DNA of 64,000 nucleotides from an uncultured Prevotellaceae bacterium (lineage in GTDB: Bacteria; Bacteroidota; Bacteroidia; Bacteroidales; Bacteroidaceae): the NCBI GenBank assembly GCA_902774815.1, contig CACYJV010000003.1:1-64000 (forward strand), read 5' to 3'. A program made the position numbers and the translations under genes. The notes beneath the pieces are model-generated. The model worked only from the letters and a program-made list of their open reading frames with translations, did not search any database and was not told where the DNA came from. Below, piece after piece: positions 25,479 to 34,195 of the stretch (position 1 is the first letter of the stretch; every line of letters begins with the position of its first letter).

Positions 25479-27626
25479 CTACCGTTTAATTGCCACTTTC
25501 ATTCGGGCTTCATTACCTTGCTGCCAAGCCGAGTACTGCACGCGACCACCGCGCACAAAGCCTATACGAAGGGTGCGTGGAAGCGGCTCCATGCTGCCTT
25601 CAGTCTGGCGAACGGCCACCGTGAGCAGTCGTTTCTGCAGCGTTGCCGTGAGCGAAAGCACGCGGTAGTTGCCCGATTGGTAACTGAATCCGTCGCCATC
25701 GTCTTCATAGAGCATGCCCGTGGCCTGTCCCTGTCCATCGGTGCACACCAACAACGTGAGCGAGTCGGTGCGCAGGGTGGTTGTGCTTTGGGCAAGGTTG
25801 GCCACAGGAATGACCGAACCAGGTCGCTGGCGCATGGAGGCCTGATAGCTGTCGGGGTGCTGTTCGAGCGTGAACGGCTGCCACGAGTTGTCCTGTGGCG
25901 AAGCCACGTCGGAAGCCCACGTCGGCGTAATCATCAGGTCGCCGCCAAGGAGGAACGCCTTATCTTCGCTACGCAGCGAAAGGTCGCGTGCATCGGCCAT
26001 GAAGAGGGGGCGCATCACGGGCATACCGTTCAGGCTGGCCTCGCGGAAGGCGGTGTAGACGTATGGCATGAGGCGATAGCGACGGTTGATGGCTGTGCGA
26101 CAGGCGTCGAGCACCTCGGGTGTGAAGGCCCAAGGCTCCTGATCGACAGTACCTTTGATGTTGTGGTTGCGCACAAACGGGAAAAACACGCCCATGGCGG
26201 TCCATTGTGCCACGAGTTCGCCTGTGGCATTCTCGCAGAAACCACCAATGTCGGGACCGCTGAAAGGCTGTCCGGTAAGTCCAAGTGTCAGGCTCATAGG
26301 AATGCTAAGCCTCATCTGCTCGGGCGACGAGAGGTTATCGCCTGTCCAAGTTGCGGCATAGCGTTGTCCGCCCAGAAAGTTAGAGCGCGAAAGGATGAAG
26401 GGGCGCTTCTGTGGCTGGGCAAGCAAGAGGCCGTCGCGGCTGGCGCGCACCATCTGCATACCGTAGATATTATGGAAACGCAGGTGGCTGGACGGATTAA
26501 ACCGACCATTCGTCGTTGACGAAGAGGGCTGACCATGCACGTTGTCGATGGGCATGGTGCCACCGGGACCGCCAAAGACGGAAGGTTCGTTCATATCGTT
26601 CCAAACGCCGTCGATACCCGTGGCCATGAAATCCTTATACAGTGTGCCCCACCAATGACGCACCTCAGAGCGCGTGAAGTCGGGGAAGTGGCAGGCACCC
26701 GGCCACACATTGCCCACGAAAGGCTTTCCATCGGCCGTCTTCACCCAGTAGTCGCCAGCTGTGCCCTGATCGTCAACAAAGTAGCCTGGCTCGGCCTTTA
26801 CGCCCGGATCAATCATATAGACCGCCTTGAAATCACGACTATGCAGATAGTCGTTGAGTCGTTTTGGATTGGGGAACTCACGGGGATTGAACGTGAAGAT
26901 GCGATAACCATCCATGTAGTCGATGTCCATCCAAATGACGTCAGACGGTATCTGATGCTGACGAAGCAGGTCGGCTACCTCCATGACACGCGTATCAGGC
27001 TGATAGCTGAAGCGGCACTGCTGATAACCAAGCGACCATAGGGGCGGCAACGACATGTGACCGGTGAGGTTGGCCAATGCCTGCATGAGCTCTTGCGGAT
27101 TGCTGCGCTCGATGATGACCACGCGGAAGGCGGGGCCATCGCTGTTGAAGGTCACCTGATGGTCTTCTATTGAAATGCTCTGGCGCCACGTGTTGTCAGC
27201 AATAATTCCAAATGCGGATCCATCGCGGCGCAGCCCCATCACCCAGGGATGGCTCTGATAAAGATGCGTTCCGCCATCGACACCATAGGCTGGCGTATCG
27301 ATGTTCCACAAACTGATGGTGCGGCCGTTGCGGCGCAGCGGTCCAGTCACCTCGCCAGTGCCGTAGAAGTCGACATCCTCGGCAATCGTGATGGTGGCCG
27401 AGCTATGGTTGCCGTCGGAGGCAAACTGCGGACGCAGTCGCCAGCTGTCAGGCAGCAGACGAGCAGGAGCAGGTTGCTGTACGAAGATGGGCGACGGCTC
27501 ATGATAAGCGGCCTCGTAGCCAGCTGGATAGAAAACTGCGACGCTATCGGTCGAGACAAAAGCCGTCTGTGCCATCGCCACAACGGCGAGGCACAGACAG
27601 CATAGAGTTATTATAACTTTGCGCAT
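25479..27626 (-). CDS. GH31 alpha-glucosidase-type enzyme, classical WNDMNE subtype
   Basis: A 715-residue secreted enzyme counted from the Met at 27626 (MRKVIITLCCLCLAVVAMAQ, signal to Gln20). The barrel shows ELMQALANLTGHMSLPPLW, the IWMDIDYMDGYRIFTF strand, nucleophile Asp344 in GVWNDMNEPS and acid/base Asp430 in ATWTGDNLSS, all standard for alpha-glucosidase-like GH31. C-terminal beta domains follow and there is no clear sorting tail. Only about 20% of its motifs are shared with the two flanking GH31 copies, so it is a different subfamily. It is probably cotranscribed with the GLUG protein gene upstream and GH31 copy A downstream. Confidence 0.92.
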   Translation of the reverse strand: MRKVIITLCCLCLAVVAMAQTAFVSTDSVAVFYPAGYEAAYHEPSPIFVQQPAPARLLPDSWRLRPQFASDGNHSSATITIAEDVDFYGTGEVTGPLRRNGRTISLWNIDTPAYGVDGGTHLYQSHPWVMGLRRDGSAFGIIADNTWRQSISIEDHQVTFNSDGPAFRVVIIERSNPQELMQALANLTGHMSLPPLWSLGYQQCRFSYQPDTRVMEVADLLRQHQIPSDVIWMDIDYMDGYRIFTFNPREFPNPKRLNDYLHSRDFKAVYMIDPGVKAEPGYFVDDQGTAGDYWVKTADGKPFVGNVWPGACHFPDFTRSEVRHWWGTLYKDFMATGIDGVWNDMNEPSVFGGPGGTMPIDNVHGQPSSSTTNGRFNPSSHLRFHNIYGMQMVRASRDGLLLAQPQKRPFILSRSNFLGGQRYAATWTGDNLSSPEQMRLSIPMSLTLGLTGQPFSGPDIGGFCENATGELVAQWTAMGVFFPFVRNHNIKGTVDQEPWAFTPEVLDACRTAINRRYRLMPYVYTAFREASLNGMPVMRPLFMADARDLSLRSEDKAFLLGGDLMITPTWASDVASPQDNSWQPFTLEQHPDSYQASMRQRPGSVIPVANLAQSTTTLRTDSLTLLVCTDGQGQATGMLYEDDGDGFSYQSGNYRVLSLTATLQKRLLTVAVRQTEGSMEPLPRTLRIGFVRGGRVQYSAWQQGNEARMKVAIKR

Positions 27627-27740
27627 AGGCAAGTTCAAAAGTTCATAGTCGCTAAGCGACGGTTTATAGTTCAAAGTTCAAAAGCCAACGGCTAAAAGCT
27701 AATGGCTAAAAGCCAACGGCCAAAGGCAAAAGTTCAAAGT
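27627..27740. repeat. ttcaaa and gctaaaagcc word array
   Basis: A 114-bp gap of reiterated gttcaaa and ctaaaagccaa words with one small hairpin (gtcgctaagcgac). It shares its words with the gaps 25313-25478 and 31529-31632. Confidence 0.75.
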
Positions 27741-30740
27741 TTACCGCTTCAACACCTTCACGACCTTACCGTCGGTCTGGCGAACGATGTTGATTCCACG
27801 GCTGAGCTGCTGTTGGCGAACACCGCTCACGGAGAAGACGGCAGCCTCGGCGTTTGTAGAAACTTTGGCTACGGTTTCGATGCCTTCAGTGCCTTCGTTC
27901 ACGTAGTTTTCGCCATCCTTGATGACAACGCCGTGCGTCGGATCGAAGACAGGATGCTCGTCGCTGCCGAGCGTCTGATAGTAAACAGTCTTGCCAGCGC
28001 CTTCGTTCAGGTCGTAGCAGAGCTTACCACTCACCACGTCGTCGGCACTCACCGTCGTCACCTGGTTGCCCTCAACCTCATAGCAATTTGTGAAGCTTAC
28101 CTGCGAACCGTTGTAGCGGGCAAAGGTACGATTGCCGTCGACAGCCTCGGGAGCTACGATGCCGCAGTTGAAGCTATTCACTACTTCGGCACGGTCGCCG
28201 AGCCAGCCGCTGATGGCACCACACTCGCGCTGACCCACGATGTCGCCAGCGTTGTAGCAGTTGATGATGCGCACATAAGCCTCGCTGAGGTCGTTCACAC
28301 CAAGGATACCAGCACCGTTGGCACCAGAAGCGCCCACGTTGACCGAAGCCTCGTTGCCGCAGTTCTCGATGGTCAGCACGGCCTTGCCGATGGCTGTACC
28401 GGCGATACCTGCCGAGTAGCCTGTGGAGTAGATTTCGCACGACTTGTCGACCACCACGTTCTTGATGGTTGCACCGCTGACGACGCCGAAGAGACCCTTG
28501 TTGCCGCCGTCGGCTTCGATAATCATGTTCTTAATGCGATAGCCATGGCCATCGAAAGTACCTGTGTAAGGACGCTTCACGTCCTGCCAGTTGCCCTCGC
28601 CATCTTCCTGGCTGAAGCGTGTGCCGATGCCTTCGAAGCTGATGCCCTGCAGGTCGATGTCGCCAGCAAGGTCGACGATGACGTTAGAAGCAATCTCACC
28701 GGCATTGATGCCGTCGGCAAGAGCCTTCAGCTGACCGCCGTTGCGAATCATGCGAGCACCGCACACCTGGCAGATGTCGTCGACATACTGGTGATCGGCA
28801 CGCTGAGGTTCGCTCTCGGTGTTCGAATAGGTAATGTCGCTACCAGCCGTACCGTCGCAGTTCATCGAACCGACGGCATAGACCATGAGGTGATCAGCGA
28901 AGGGTACAGGATAGTCATCGCTACCCAGCGTCTGGCGCCAAGCATCGGTATCGCCACCCTTGTCAAGACGATAGCACAGCTCACCCGACTTCACCGTTGC
29001 CACGGGCACCACCTCGGCGGCATTCTCCCAAAGTTCAGTGATGTTGTCGGTATAGAAGCAGTTCACCATGCTGTTCACGTTACGGGCAATCACGGTGGAG
29101 TTGCCACGCAGGCTCAGCAGCGAAGGTGCCACATAGCAGTTCTGAATAAGTGTCTCCACACGACCGTGGGCATAGCCGATGATGGCGGCACTACCCTCGC
29201 TGTCGGGGGCATTCATCGAACCCACAAAGGCGCAGTTGTTGAACGTAGGACTCTCGTGACAGACGGCGAAGAATCCACCGTCGGTGGCGTCGCCCGGGAA
29301 GCTGCCCGTGATGTTCACGGCCACAATGATGTTCTCGTAGGTACAAGTGCCGCGGCTGACAAAGCCCAGACCGCCGATGAAGCGCTGGGTGCTCTCAATG
29401 GCACCGTCGACGACCAGATTGCGGATGGTCGAATTGCTGACCACCTTGAACAGTGCAACGCCATCGTAGGAAACGTTGTAGTTGACAGTAATCTTATGAC
29501 CCTGTCCGTCGAAGATACCCTCGAACGAACGGCTTTCGTCGCCCTCGTTGGCCGAGAAGGCATCGCCACCAATCATCACGTCTTTCTTCGTGTAGTCGCT
29601 GAAGTCGATGTCGGCACCCAGACGGGCGTTCACCTTCTTGTGACCTTTGTTCACAACAGTGGCAAACCAGTTCAGGTCGGCCGAAGTGGTCAGCGTGTAG
29701 AAGCCATCGGTCAGCGGCAGATGATTCATGTCGACATCGCCACAGCGCGAGCAGATGCCATCGATGAAGTTATGCGGGTCGCGGTTCGACTCGTTACTGT
29801 TCGAATACACCTCGTCGCCACCCTTCGGTGTGCCGTCGCAGTTCAGGTCGCCCACGGCATAGACGATTCCATGCGATGAGAAAGGAACGGGGAATGCATC
29901 AACACCGAGTGTCTGGAACCACACCACGTCGACGCTCTGACGTCCGTTCAGCTGATAGGCCACGCTACCCATCGCCAGATCGTATTCGTCCTGGCTGATG
30001 AAGGTGCCCTGATAGCCATAGCTGTCGAAGTTGTTCGTGCCCTTTCCGTTGCCATTGCGCCACATGGAGTTCTGGCCGTCCATGCCAATGACATAACCGG
30101 CGTTGTAGCAATTGGTGATCACACTGCCGTTATCGCCCACCCAGCCACACAGGGCTGCAGCTTCGCGACCGCCCGTAATGCCACCGGCGTTGTAGCAGTT
30201 CAGCATACGGATGCCACAGGCACTGCTCATGCTGACGCCACAGATGCCCGCAGCATTCTGCTCCTGAGCACCCACGCTGCCCTCGTTGCCACAGTTTTCA
30301 AATGTCACCGAGCCGCCACCGTTGGTACCGCCGGCAATGGCAGCCACGAAGCACTTGCCCGACACCGAACAACTGTTGTCGACAACTACATTCTTAATCG
30401 TTGCGCCATCGTTCAGCACACCAAACAGACCGACATACTCCTGCTCGGGCAGGTCGATGATCATGTTGCGCACGAAGTGCTGCTGTCCGTCGAAGGTTCC
30501 ACGGAAAGCGCTGACCGTCGTACCGATGGGTTGGTGGCTCACACCACTCATGTCGATGTCGTCGGTAAGCACGGCGCTCACGGCACCATTGCCACTGGCA
30601 ACAATGTTCGAGAAATCCTCCAGATCCTGGGCATTGCCAATCTGGTAGATTCCGTCTTTCTGATCCAAGGCATAAGCCTCGGTAACGCCCAACCATCCAC
30701 ACAGAACGGCAAAAAGCGTGATAAGCGTAATCTTCTTCAT
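27741..30740 (-). CDS. GLUG-repeat surface protein with three modules
   Basis: A 999-residue secreted protein (signal to about EAYA, 24). It contains repeated GLUG-type beta-helix stretches: VGLFGVLNDGATIKNVVVD, ALFKVVSNSTIRNLVVDGAI and KGLFGVVSGATIKNVVVDKS. Three related modules each end in a TLGxDxxPVxF unit; the first two continue with YAVGDLNCDGT / YAVGSMNCDGT and a CxxC segment (ICSRCG, ICQVCGA). The C-terminus is the shared tail (VFSVSGVRQQQLSRGINIV). GLUG repeats occur in adhesins and IgA-protease-like proteins, and no catalytic motif is visible. A role in substrate or matrix binding is inferred from its place between GH31 genes. Confidence 0.75.
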   Translation of the reverse strand: MKKITLITLFAVLCGWLGVTEAYALDQKDGIYQIGNAQDLEDFSNIVASGNGAVSAVLTDDIDMSGVSHQPIGTTVSAFRGTFDGQQHFVRNMIIDLPEQEYVGLFGVLNDGATIKNVVVDNSCSVSGKCFVAAIAGGTNGGGSVTFENCGNEGSVGAQEQNAAGICGVSMSSACGIRMLNCYNAGGITGGREAAALCGWVGDNGSVITNCYNAGYVIGMDGQNSMWRNGNGKGTNNFDSYGYQGTFISQDEYDLAMGSVAYQLNGRQSVDVVWFQTLGVDAFPVPFSSHGIVYAVGDLNCDGTPKGGDEVYSNSNESNRDPHNFIDGICSRCGDVDMNHLPLTDGFYTLTTSADLNWFATVVNKGHKKVNARLGADIDFSDYTKKDVMIGGDAFSANEGDESRSFEGIFDGQGHKITVNYNVSYDGVALFKVVSNSTIRNLVVDGAIESTQRFIGGLGFVSRGTCTYENIIVAVNITGSFPGDATDGGFFAVCHESPTFNNCAFVGSMNAPDSEGSAAIIGYAHGRVETLIQNCYVAPSLLSLRGNSTVIARNVNSMVNCFYTDNITELWENAAEVVPVATVKSGELCYRLDKGGDTDAWRQTLGSDDYPVPFADHLMVYAVGSMNCDGTAGSDITYSNTESEPQRADHQYVDDICQVCGARMIRNGGQLKALADGINAGEIASNVIVDLAGDIDLQGISFEGIGTRFSQEDGEGNWQDVKRPYTGTFDGHGYRIKNMIIEADGGNKGLFGVVSGATIKNVVVDKSCEIYSTGYSAGIAGTAIGKAVLTIENCGNEASVNVGASGANGAGILGVNDLSEAYVRIINCYNAGDIVGQRECGAISGWLGDRAEVVNSFNCGIVAPEAVDGNRTFARYNGSQVSFTNCYEVEGNQVTTVSADDVVSGKLCYDLNEGAGKTVYYQTLGSDEHPVFDPTHGVVIKDGENYVNEGTEGIETVAKVSTNAEAAVFSVSGVRQQQLSRGINIVRQTDGKVVKVLKR

Positions 30741-30802
30741 AATGCAAAAGGTTTTAGTTCATATTTTGGTTATTAACTCATTCATCCTTCATCTTTCATC
30801 CA

Positions 30803-31528
30803 TCACTTCACCTTCACGGCCTTCACGGTCTCGTTGAACAGGTCGATGGAAATGCGATAGATGCCGTCGGCACTCAAGGTCCACTTCGTGTCGGAACCAC
30901 CTGTGCGCAGACGCGTGTCCTTTAGAATGTCAGTACCCTGCACATAAGGATGCAAGGCCTTTGGATACCAACGGTCCTGGCCTTGGAACTTGAAACTGGT
31001 TGGTTCTTCGATGCCGTCGTGGCGCTTCAGCTCGCCCTCCCAGGTCCACAAGAAGGGATTCTCGACGTCGCGCGTCATTAGCTGCATCTTGCCTTCTTTC
31101 CAACCCGATGCAGTGGCACCGCCACCGATGAACAACTCGCCCCAAGGTTGGACGATCTCGCCGCGCAACTGATGGCTGTCGGGATAGACGTGCAGGCGAT
31201 AGCGGTCTTCCGTGACGACCACCTGCCACGCAGGACTTGATGCATCTGCCGTAGACTGCCACAACAATCCATGGTTCACCACGTTGGCATCGGGCTGCAC
31301 AGGAGCGAGGAACAATGTCTGCTTGCCTGCCTTGCGGGTTGTCGACACACGCAATTCGCCTGCCATCAGCGTGCCGGCATACTTATAGTCGCCGTCGCTT
31401 ACCTTCTGCAGCCGCTGGGCACCTCCGGGAACAGCCGAGCCAACGAGCCACAGTTCTTTATATTCTTGCGCTGAGAGTGTCATACTACCCAGCAACATCA
31501 TTGTCAGTAGAATAATCCTTGTCATCAT
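30803..31528 (-). CDS. SusE/SusF-like surface glycan-binding protein B
   Basis: A 241-residue protein with a signal peptide (MMTRIILLTMMLLGSMTLSA). It parallels 21843-22811 strand for strand: YKELWLVGSAVPGGAQRL, GELFIGGGATASGWKEGKMQ, FLWTWEGELKRHDG, SFKFQGQDRWYPKALHPY and a C-terminal GIYRISIDLFNETVKAVKVK. It lacks the extra C-terminal tail of its paralogue. GGATASGW followed by FxWTGxL-like strands is the SusF/SusE outer-membrane repeat pattern. It is encoded immediately downstream of GH31 copy B. Confidence 0.72.
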   Translation of the reverse strand: MMTRIILLTMMLLGSMTLSAQEYKELWLVGSAVPGGAQRLQKVSDGDYKYAGTLMAGELRVSTTRKAGKQTLFLAPVQPDANVVNHGLLWQSTADASSPAWQVVVTEDRYRLHVYPDSHQLRGEIVQPWGELFIGGGATASGWKEGKMQLMTRDVENPFLWTWEGELKRHDGIEEPTSFKFQGQDRWYPKALHPYVQGTDILKDTRLRTGGSDTKWTLSADGIYRISIDLFNETVKAVKVK

Positions 31529-31632
31529 ATCAATAGTTCAATGTGCTTCGCACGTTCAATGTTCAATGTTTAAAGTTCAAAAGCCAATGGCCAAAGGCTA
31601 AAAGCCAAAACCTAATGGCCAAAAGCCAAAGT
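31529..31632. repeat. ttcaat and gccaaaggc word array
   Basis: A 104-bp gap made of gttcaatgttcaatg and aaaagccaaaggct words with one hairpin (gtgcttcgcac). It is the third gap of this kind in the operon. Confidence 0.75.
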
Positions 31633-33918
31633 TCAATTGTTCAACATTTCAATCTTAATGCGCTGCTCACAAGGTGTGGCAGGAACATAGACGGTCACGA
31701 TGCGCGACTGCTCATTGTAGCCCCAAGTGCCGTTTTCAAGTTTCTTGCCGTTGATGCTGACACCCTTCGGGCGGTCTACCGACAGGAACTCGACGGTGTA
31801 GGCGCGTTTCTGCAGCATGCCGGGGAACTGTCCCTGGCGAGGCTCTATGACGAGCGATCGACCTTCGTGGCTGAGGCGTGTGGTTGTGAACACACCCTGC
31901 TGATAGCCCTGTGTGTCGCCTTCGTCCTCGTAAAGCGTGGCCGAGCCATCACCACCTGGCACCACCTTCAAGATGAGTCGGTCTGGGCGCGTGTTGAGGT
32001 TCAGCATCGGCGGATTGTTTACGATGACTGAGCCGGCACGGAAGAAGTAGGGAATCTCTTCCTGCGTGTAGCTGTCGATAAAGATGCGGTTGCCCTCGAC
32101 GACCTCGTTGCGGCACACGTCGAACCAACGCCCTTCGGGCAGCCAGTTGCGGCGCACTGACTTACCGTCGGCACCAGTAGGAGTCACGACGGGAGCAACT
32201 AGGATGTCGTCGCCAAACATATACTCATCTTCAAAGAGATAGGCATTGTTGGCCTCGGGCCACTCGTAGTAGAGCGGCCGACAGATGGAAACGCCCGTAT
32301 CGTAGGCTTGGCGGCAAGCAGTGTAGATATAGGGCATCAAAGCATAGCGCAGCTTTACCGTTTCGAGCAGCAGGGGGAAGTTCTCGTACTTCCAGATGCG
32401 ACGCTCAATGCCCGGCCAGTTGGTGGCATGGGTGCGGAAGATGGGAGTGAAGACGCCAAACTGCATCCAGCGCAGGTAGATTTCAGGATCGTTATCGCCA
32501 GTCTGCTGGTGACCGCCAAGGTCGTGTCCCCAGTAGCCGAAGCCCACATTCGAGGCTGTGGCCGTGAAATATGGCTGCCAAGCCAGTGTTCCGTAGGTCG
32601 TAAAGGAGTCACCTGAGAAGCCTATTGGATAGCGATGGCTTCCCAAACCACCCCAACGGTGGAAAATCAGCGGACGGTGGTCCTTGCGCTGCAGTCGCAT
32701 GTCGTTGTAGAACACGTGATTGCACCAGAAGGTCTCGCCAAGTCCGTCCACGTATTTACTAGTCAAGTTCTGCTGCCAGTCCAGCCACCAGAAGTCCACA
32801 CCTTGACGTTCGCGGGCGCGGATGATGCGATTGAACATGTTATGGTAGAACTTGCCGTCGCTCAGGTTCCAAGGCACCACCTTGGCATCCTCGCCCAAGC
32901 CCATGTCGCTGCGCAACTCGGCAAAGTAGTCCTCATCGGCATCGACGCCATCTGCCGGGTGCAGGTTCAGGCTGACCTTCAGTCCCTGCTGGTGCATCCA
33001 GTCAATGAGTCCTTCGGGATCAGCGATGGCCGTGCGATCCCATGTCCAGCCTGTCCAGCCTTCAGTGTGCCAGTCCATGTCGAAGATCATCACGTCCATA
33101 GGTATTTGATTGCGCTTCACGTCGTTCACAATCTCCATGAATTCGTCGCTGGTGTAGCGCTGATACTTGCTGTACCAATAGCCTAGCACATACAGTGGAG
33201 GCATGGGCTGACGGCCTGCCACTTTTACAAAGTCGCCAAGTGCCTTCTTGTATTGGTGACCGTAGCCCAGGAAATACCAGTCAACGGCATCCTTATCGAT
33301 GGGCTCGGCCACCCAAGGCATGCCATCGACATCGCCATCGAAGGCGAAGGTCGTCGAGCCATCGCCACGCTTCGCGCGAGGCGACTCGTCGATGATGCTC
33401 CAACCGGCACGCGACAGCAAGCCGTTCTCCAGTTCGGCGCGCTTGTTGTCGCCTATCTGCCCGTCCAGCGTGCGCGTTGTGCCTTTCAGGTTCATCGCGT
33501 CGTCCTTGCCCGGATACCATGTCACCGTGCGACCGTTCAGCACGAACTCCACACGCAGCACGTCGGCACCGGCGGCACTCTTGTCGCGGCCGATTCTTCC
33601 ACCTATTCTATAACGCAAGGTCAATGCATCCGTCTTGATGACCAGCCAGCCGTTGCTCTCCTCTTTGGTGAATGTCGGTACTGGCAGATTGCGATTGACC
33701 ACCGCAAAGGTAGCACGGTCCTCGAACAGGTCGCGCTCGCTGTATTGGATGCGAATCATCTCGGGTGTAAGCACCGTGAAGCGGGCATGGCCCGACCTTA
33801 CCACGGCCTCGGCATTTGCCTGCGGATTCCATTCGGCAGCTCTGCATGTGCCAACCATGCCGCCACATAGCAGCACGATGGCGAGCACCACCCCTTTCAA
33901 CATGTTTTGTTTGTTCAT
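31633..33918 (-). CDS. GH31 glycoside hydrolase, WLDWQQ subtype, copy B
   Basis: A 761-residue secreted enzyme counted from the Met at 33918 (MNKQNMLKGVVLAIVLLCGG). The ORF runs to 34014, but a -7 promoter box at 33976-33983 lies inside that extension. Nucleophile Asp380 is in DFWWLDWQQN and the acid/base Asp in IGFSGDSFT; the barrel is nearly collinear with 22904-25312 (IFDMDWHTEGWTGWTW, NLHPADGV). It ends with a beta domain and no sorting tail. It is the first gene of a leftward run of CAZyme genes and sits just downstream of the regulator gene. Substrate unknown. Confidence 0.88.
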   Translation of the reverse strand: MNKQNMLKGVVLAIVLLCGGMVGTCRAAEWNPQANAEAVVRSGHARFTVLTPEMIRIQYSERDLFEDRATFAVVNRNLPVPTFTKEESNGWLVIKTDALTLRYRIGGRIGRDKSAAGADVLRVEFVLNGRTVTWYPGKDDAMNLKGTTRTLDGQIGDNKRAELENGLLSRAGWSIIDESPRAKRGDGSTTFAFDGDVDGMPWVAEPIDKDAVDWYFLGYGHQYKKALGDFVKVAGRQPMPPLYVLGYWYSKYQRYTSDEFMEIVNDVKRNQIPMDVMIFDMDWHTEGWTGWTWDRTAIADPEGLIDWMHQQGLKVSLNLHPADGVDADEDYFAELRSDMGLGEDAKVVPWNLSDGKFYHNMFNRIIRARERQGVDFWWLDWQQNLTSKYVDGLGETFWCNHVFYNDMRLQRKDHRPLIFHRWGGLGSHRYPIGFSGDSFTTYGTLAWQPYFTATASNVGFGYWGHDLGGHQQTGDNDPEIYLRWMQFGVFTPIFRTHATNWPGIERRIWKYENFPLLLETVKLRYALMPYIYTACRQAYDTGVSICRPLYYEWPEANNAYLFEDEYMFGDDILVAPVVTPTGADGKSVRRNWLPEGRWFDVCRNEVVEGNRIFIDSYTQEEIPYFFRAGSVIVNNPPMLNLNTRPDRLILKVVPGGDGSATLYEDEGDTQGYQQGVFTTTRLSHEGRSLVIEPRQGQFPGMLQKRAYTVEFLSVDRPKGVSINGKKLENGTWGYNEQSRIVTVYVPATPCEQRIKIEMLNN

Positions 33919-33975
33919 ATCTCTTGATTGCTTTAATCTGGTGATTGATAGCTCGTCGGCGAATCTTTTCCACGG

Positions 33976-33983
33976 CAAAGTTA
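33976..33983 (-). promoter_or_regulatory. -7 element before GH31 copy B
   Basis: TAACTTTG on the minus strand; the -33 region is weak (TTCG at 19 bp). It puts the transcript start near 33969, about 50 nt before the ATG at 33918, and may drive the whole run of genes down to 17348. Confidence 0.55.
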
Positions 33984-34046
33984 CCGCATTTCGCACAAAG
34001 GCCGAAGAAAACAATCAAAAGTATAACGATTACGCCATAATACAAA

Positions 34047-34077
34047 ACGGAAGCTACTGACAGTCAGTAACTTCCGT
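34047..34077 (-). terminator. terminator after the regulator gene
   Basis: ACGGAAG (34047-34053) and CTTCCGT (34071-34077) plus an inner actga/tcagt helix form a long hairpin. Read leftwards it ends in TTTTG. It separates the regulator from GH31 copy B. Confidence 0.65.
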
Positions 34078-34099
34078 TATCGTTTTTCACAAATTGTAT

Positions 34100-34185
34100 T
34101 ATCAGAATCTATGTCTTTATCAACGTTTTCGTCAACGTTTCGTTAAGGTTTTCGTCAACGTCTTCGTTATCGTTTTCGTTACTTT
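34100..34185. repeat. degenerate cgttttcgtcaa word array
   Basis: Six to seven imperfect copies of a 10-12-bp word (ttttcgtcaacg, tttcgttaaggt and so on) fill the gap just after the regulator stop codon. No regular spacers, so it is not CRISPR. Confidence 0.75.
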
Positions 34186-34195
34186 GTGACCTTGA

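Noticed and set aside
27702-29879. 725-residue plus-strand ORF opposite the GLUG protein gene
   Set aside because: It is a reading-frame shadow: codons mirror the minus-strand gene, there is no signal, motif or promoter, and the minus frame has recognisable repeats and a signal peptide.
34100-34185. possible CRISPR array (repeated ttttcgtcaacg)
   Set aside because: Units are 10-12 bp, degenerate and contiguous, with no spacers and no cas genes.
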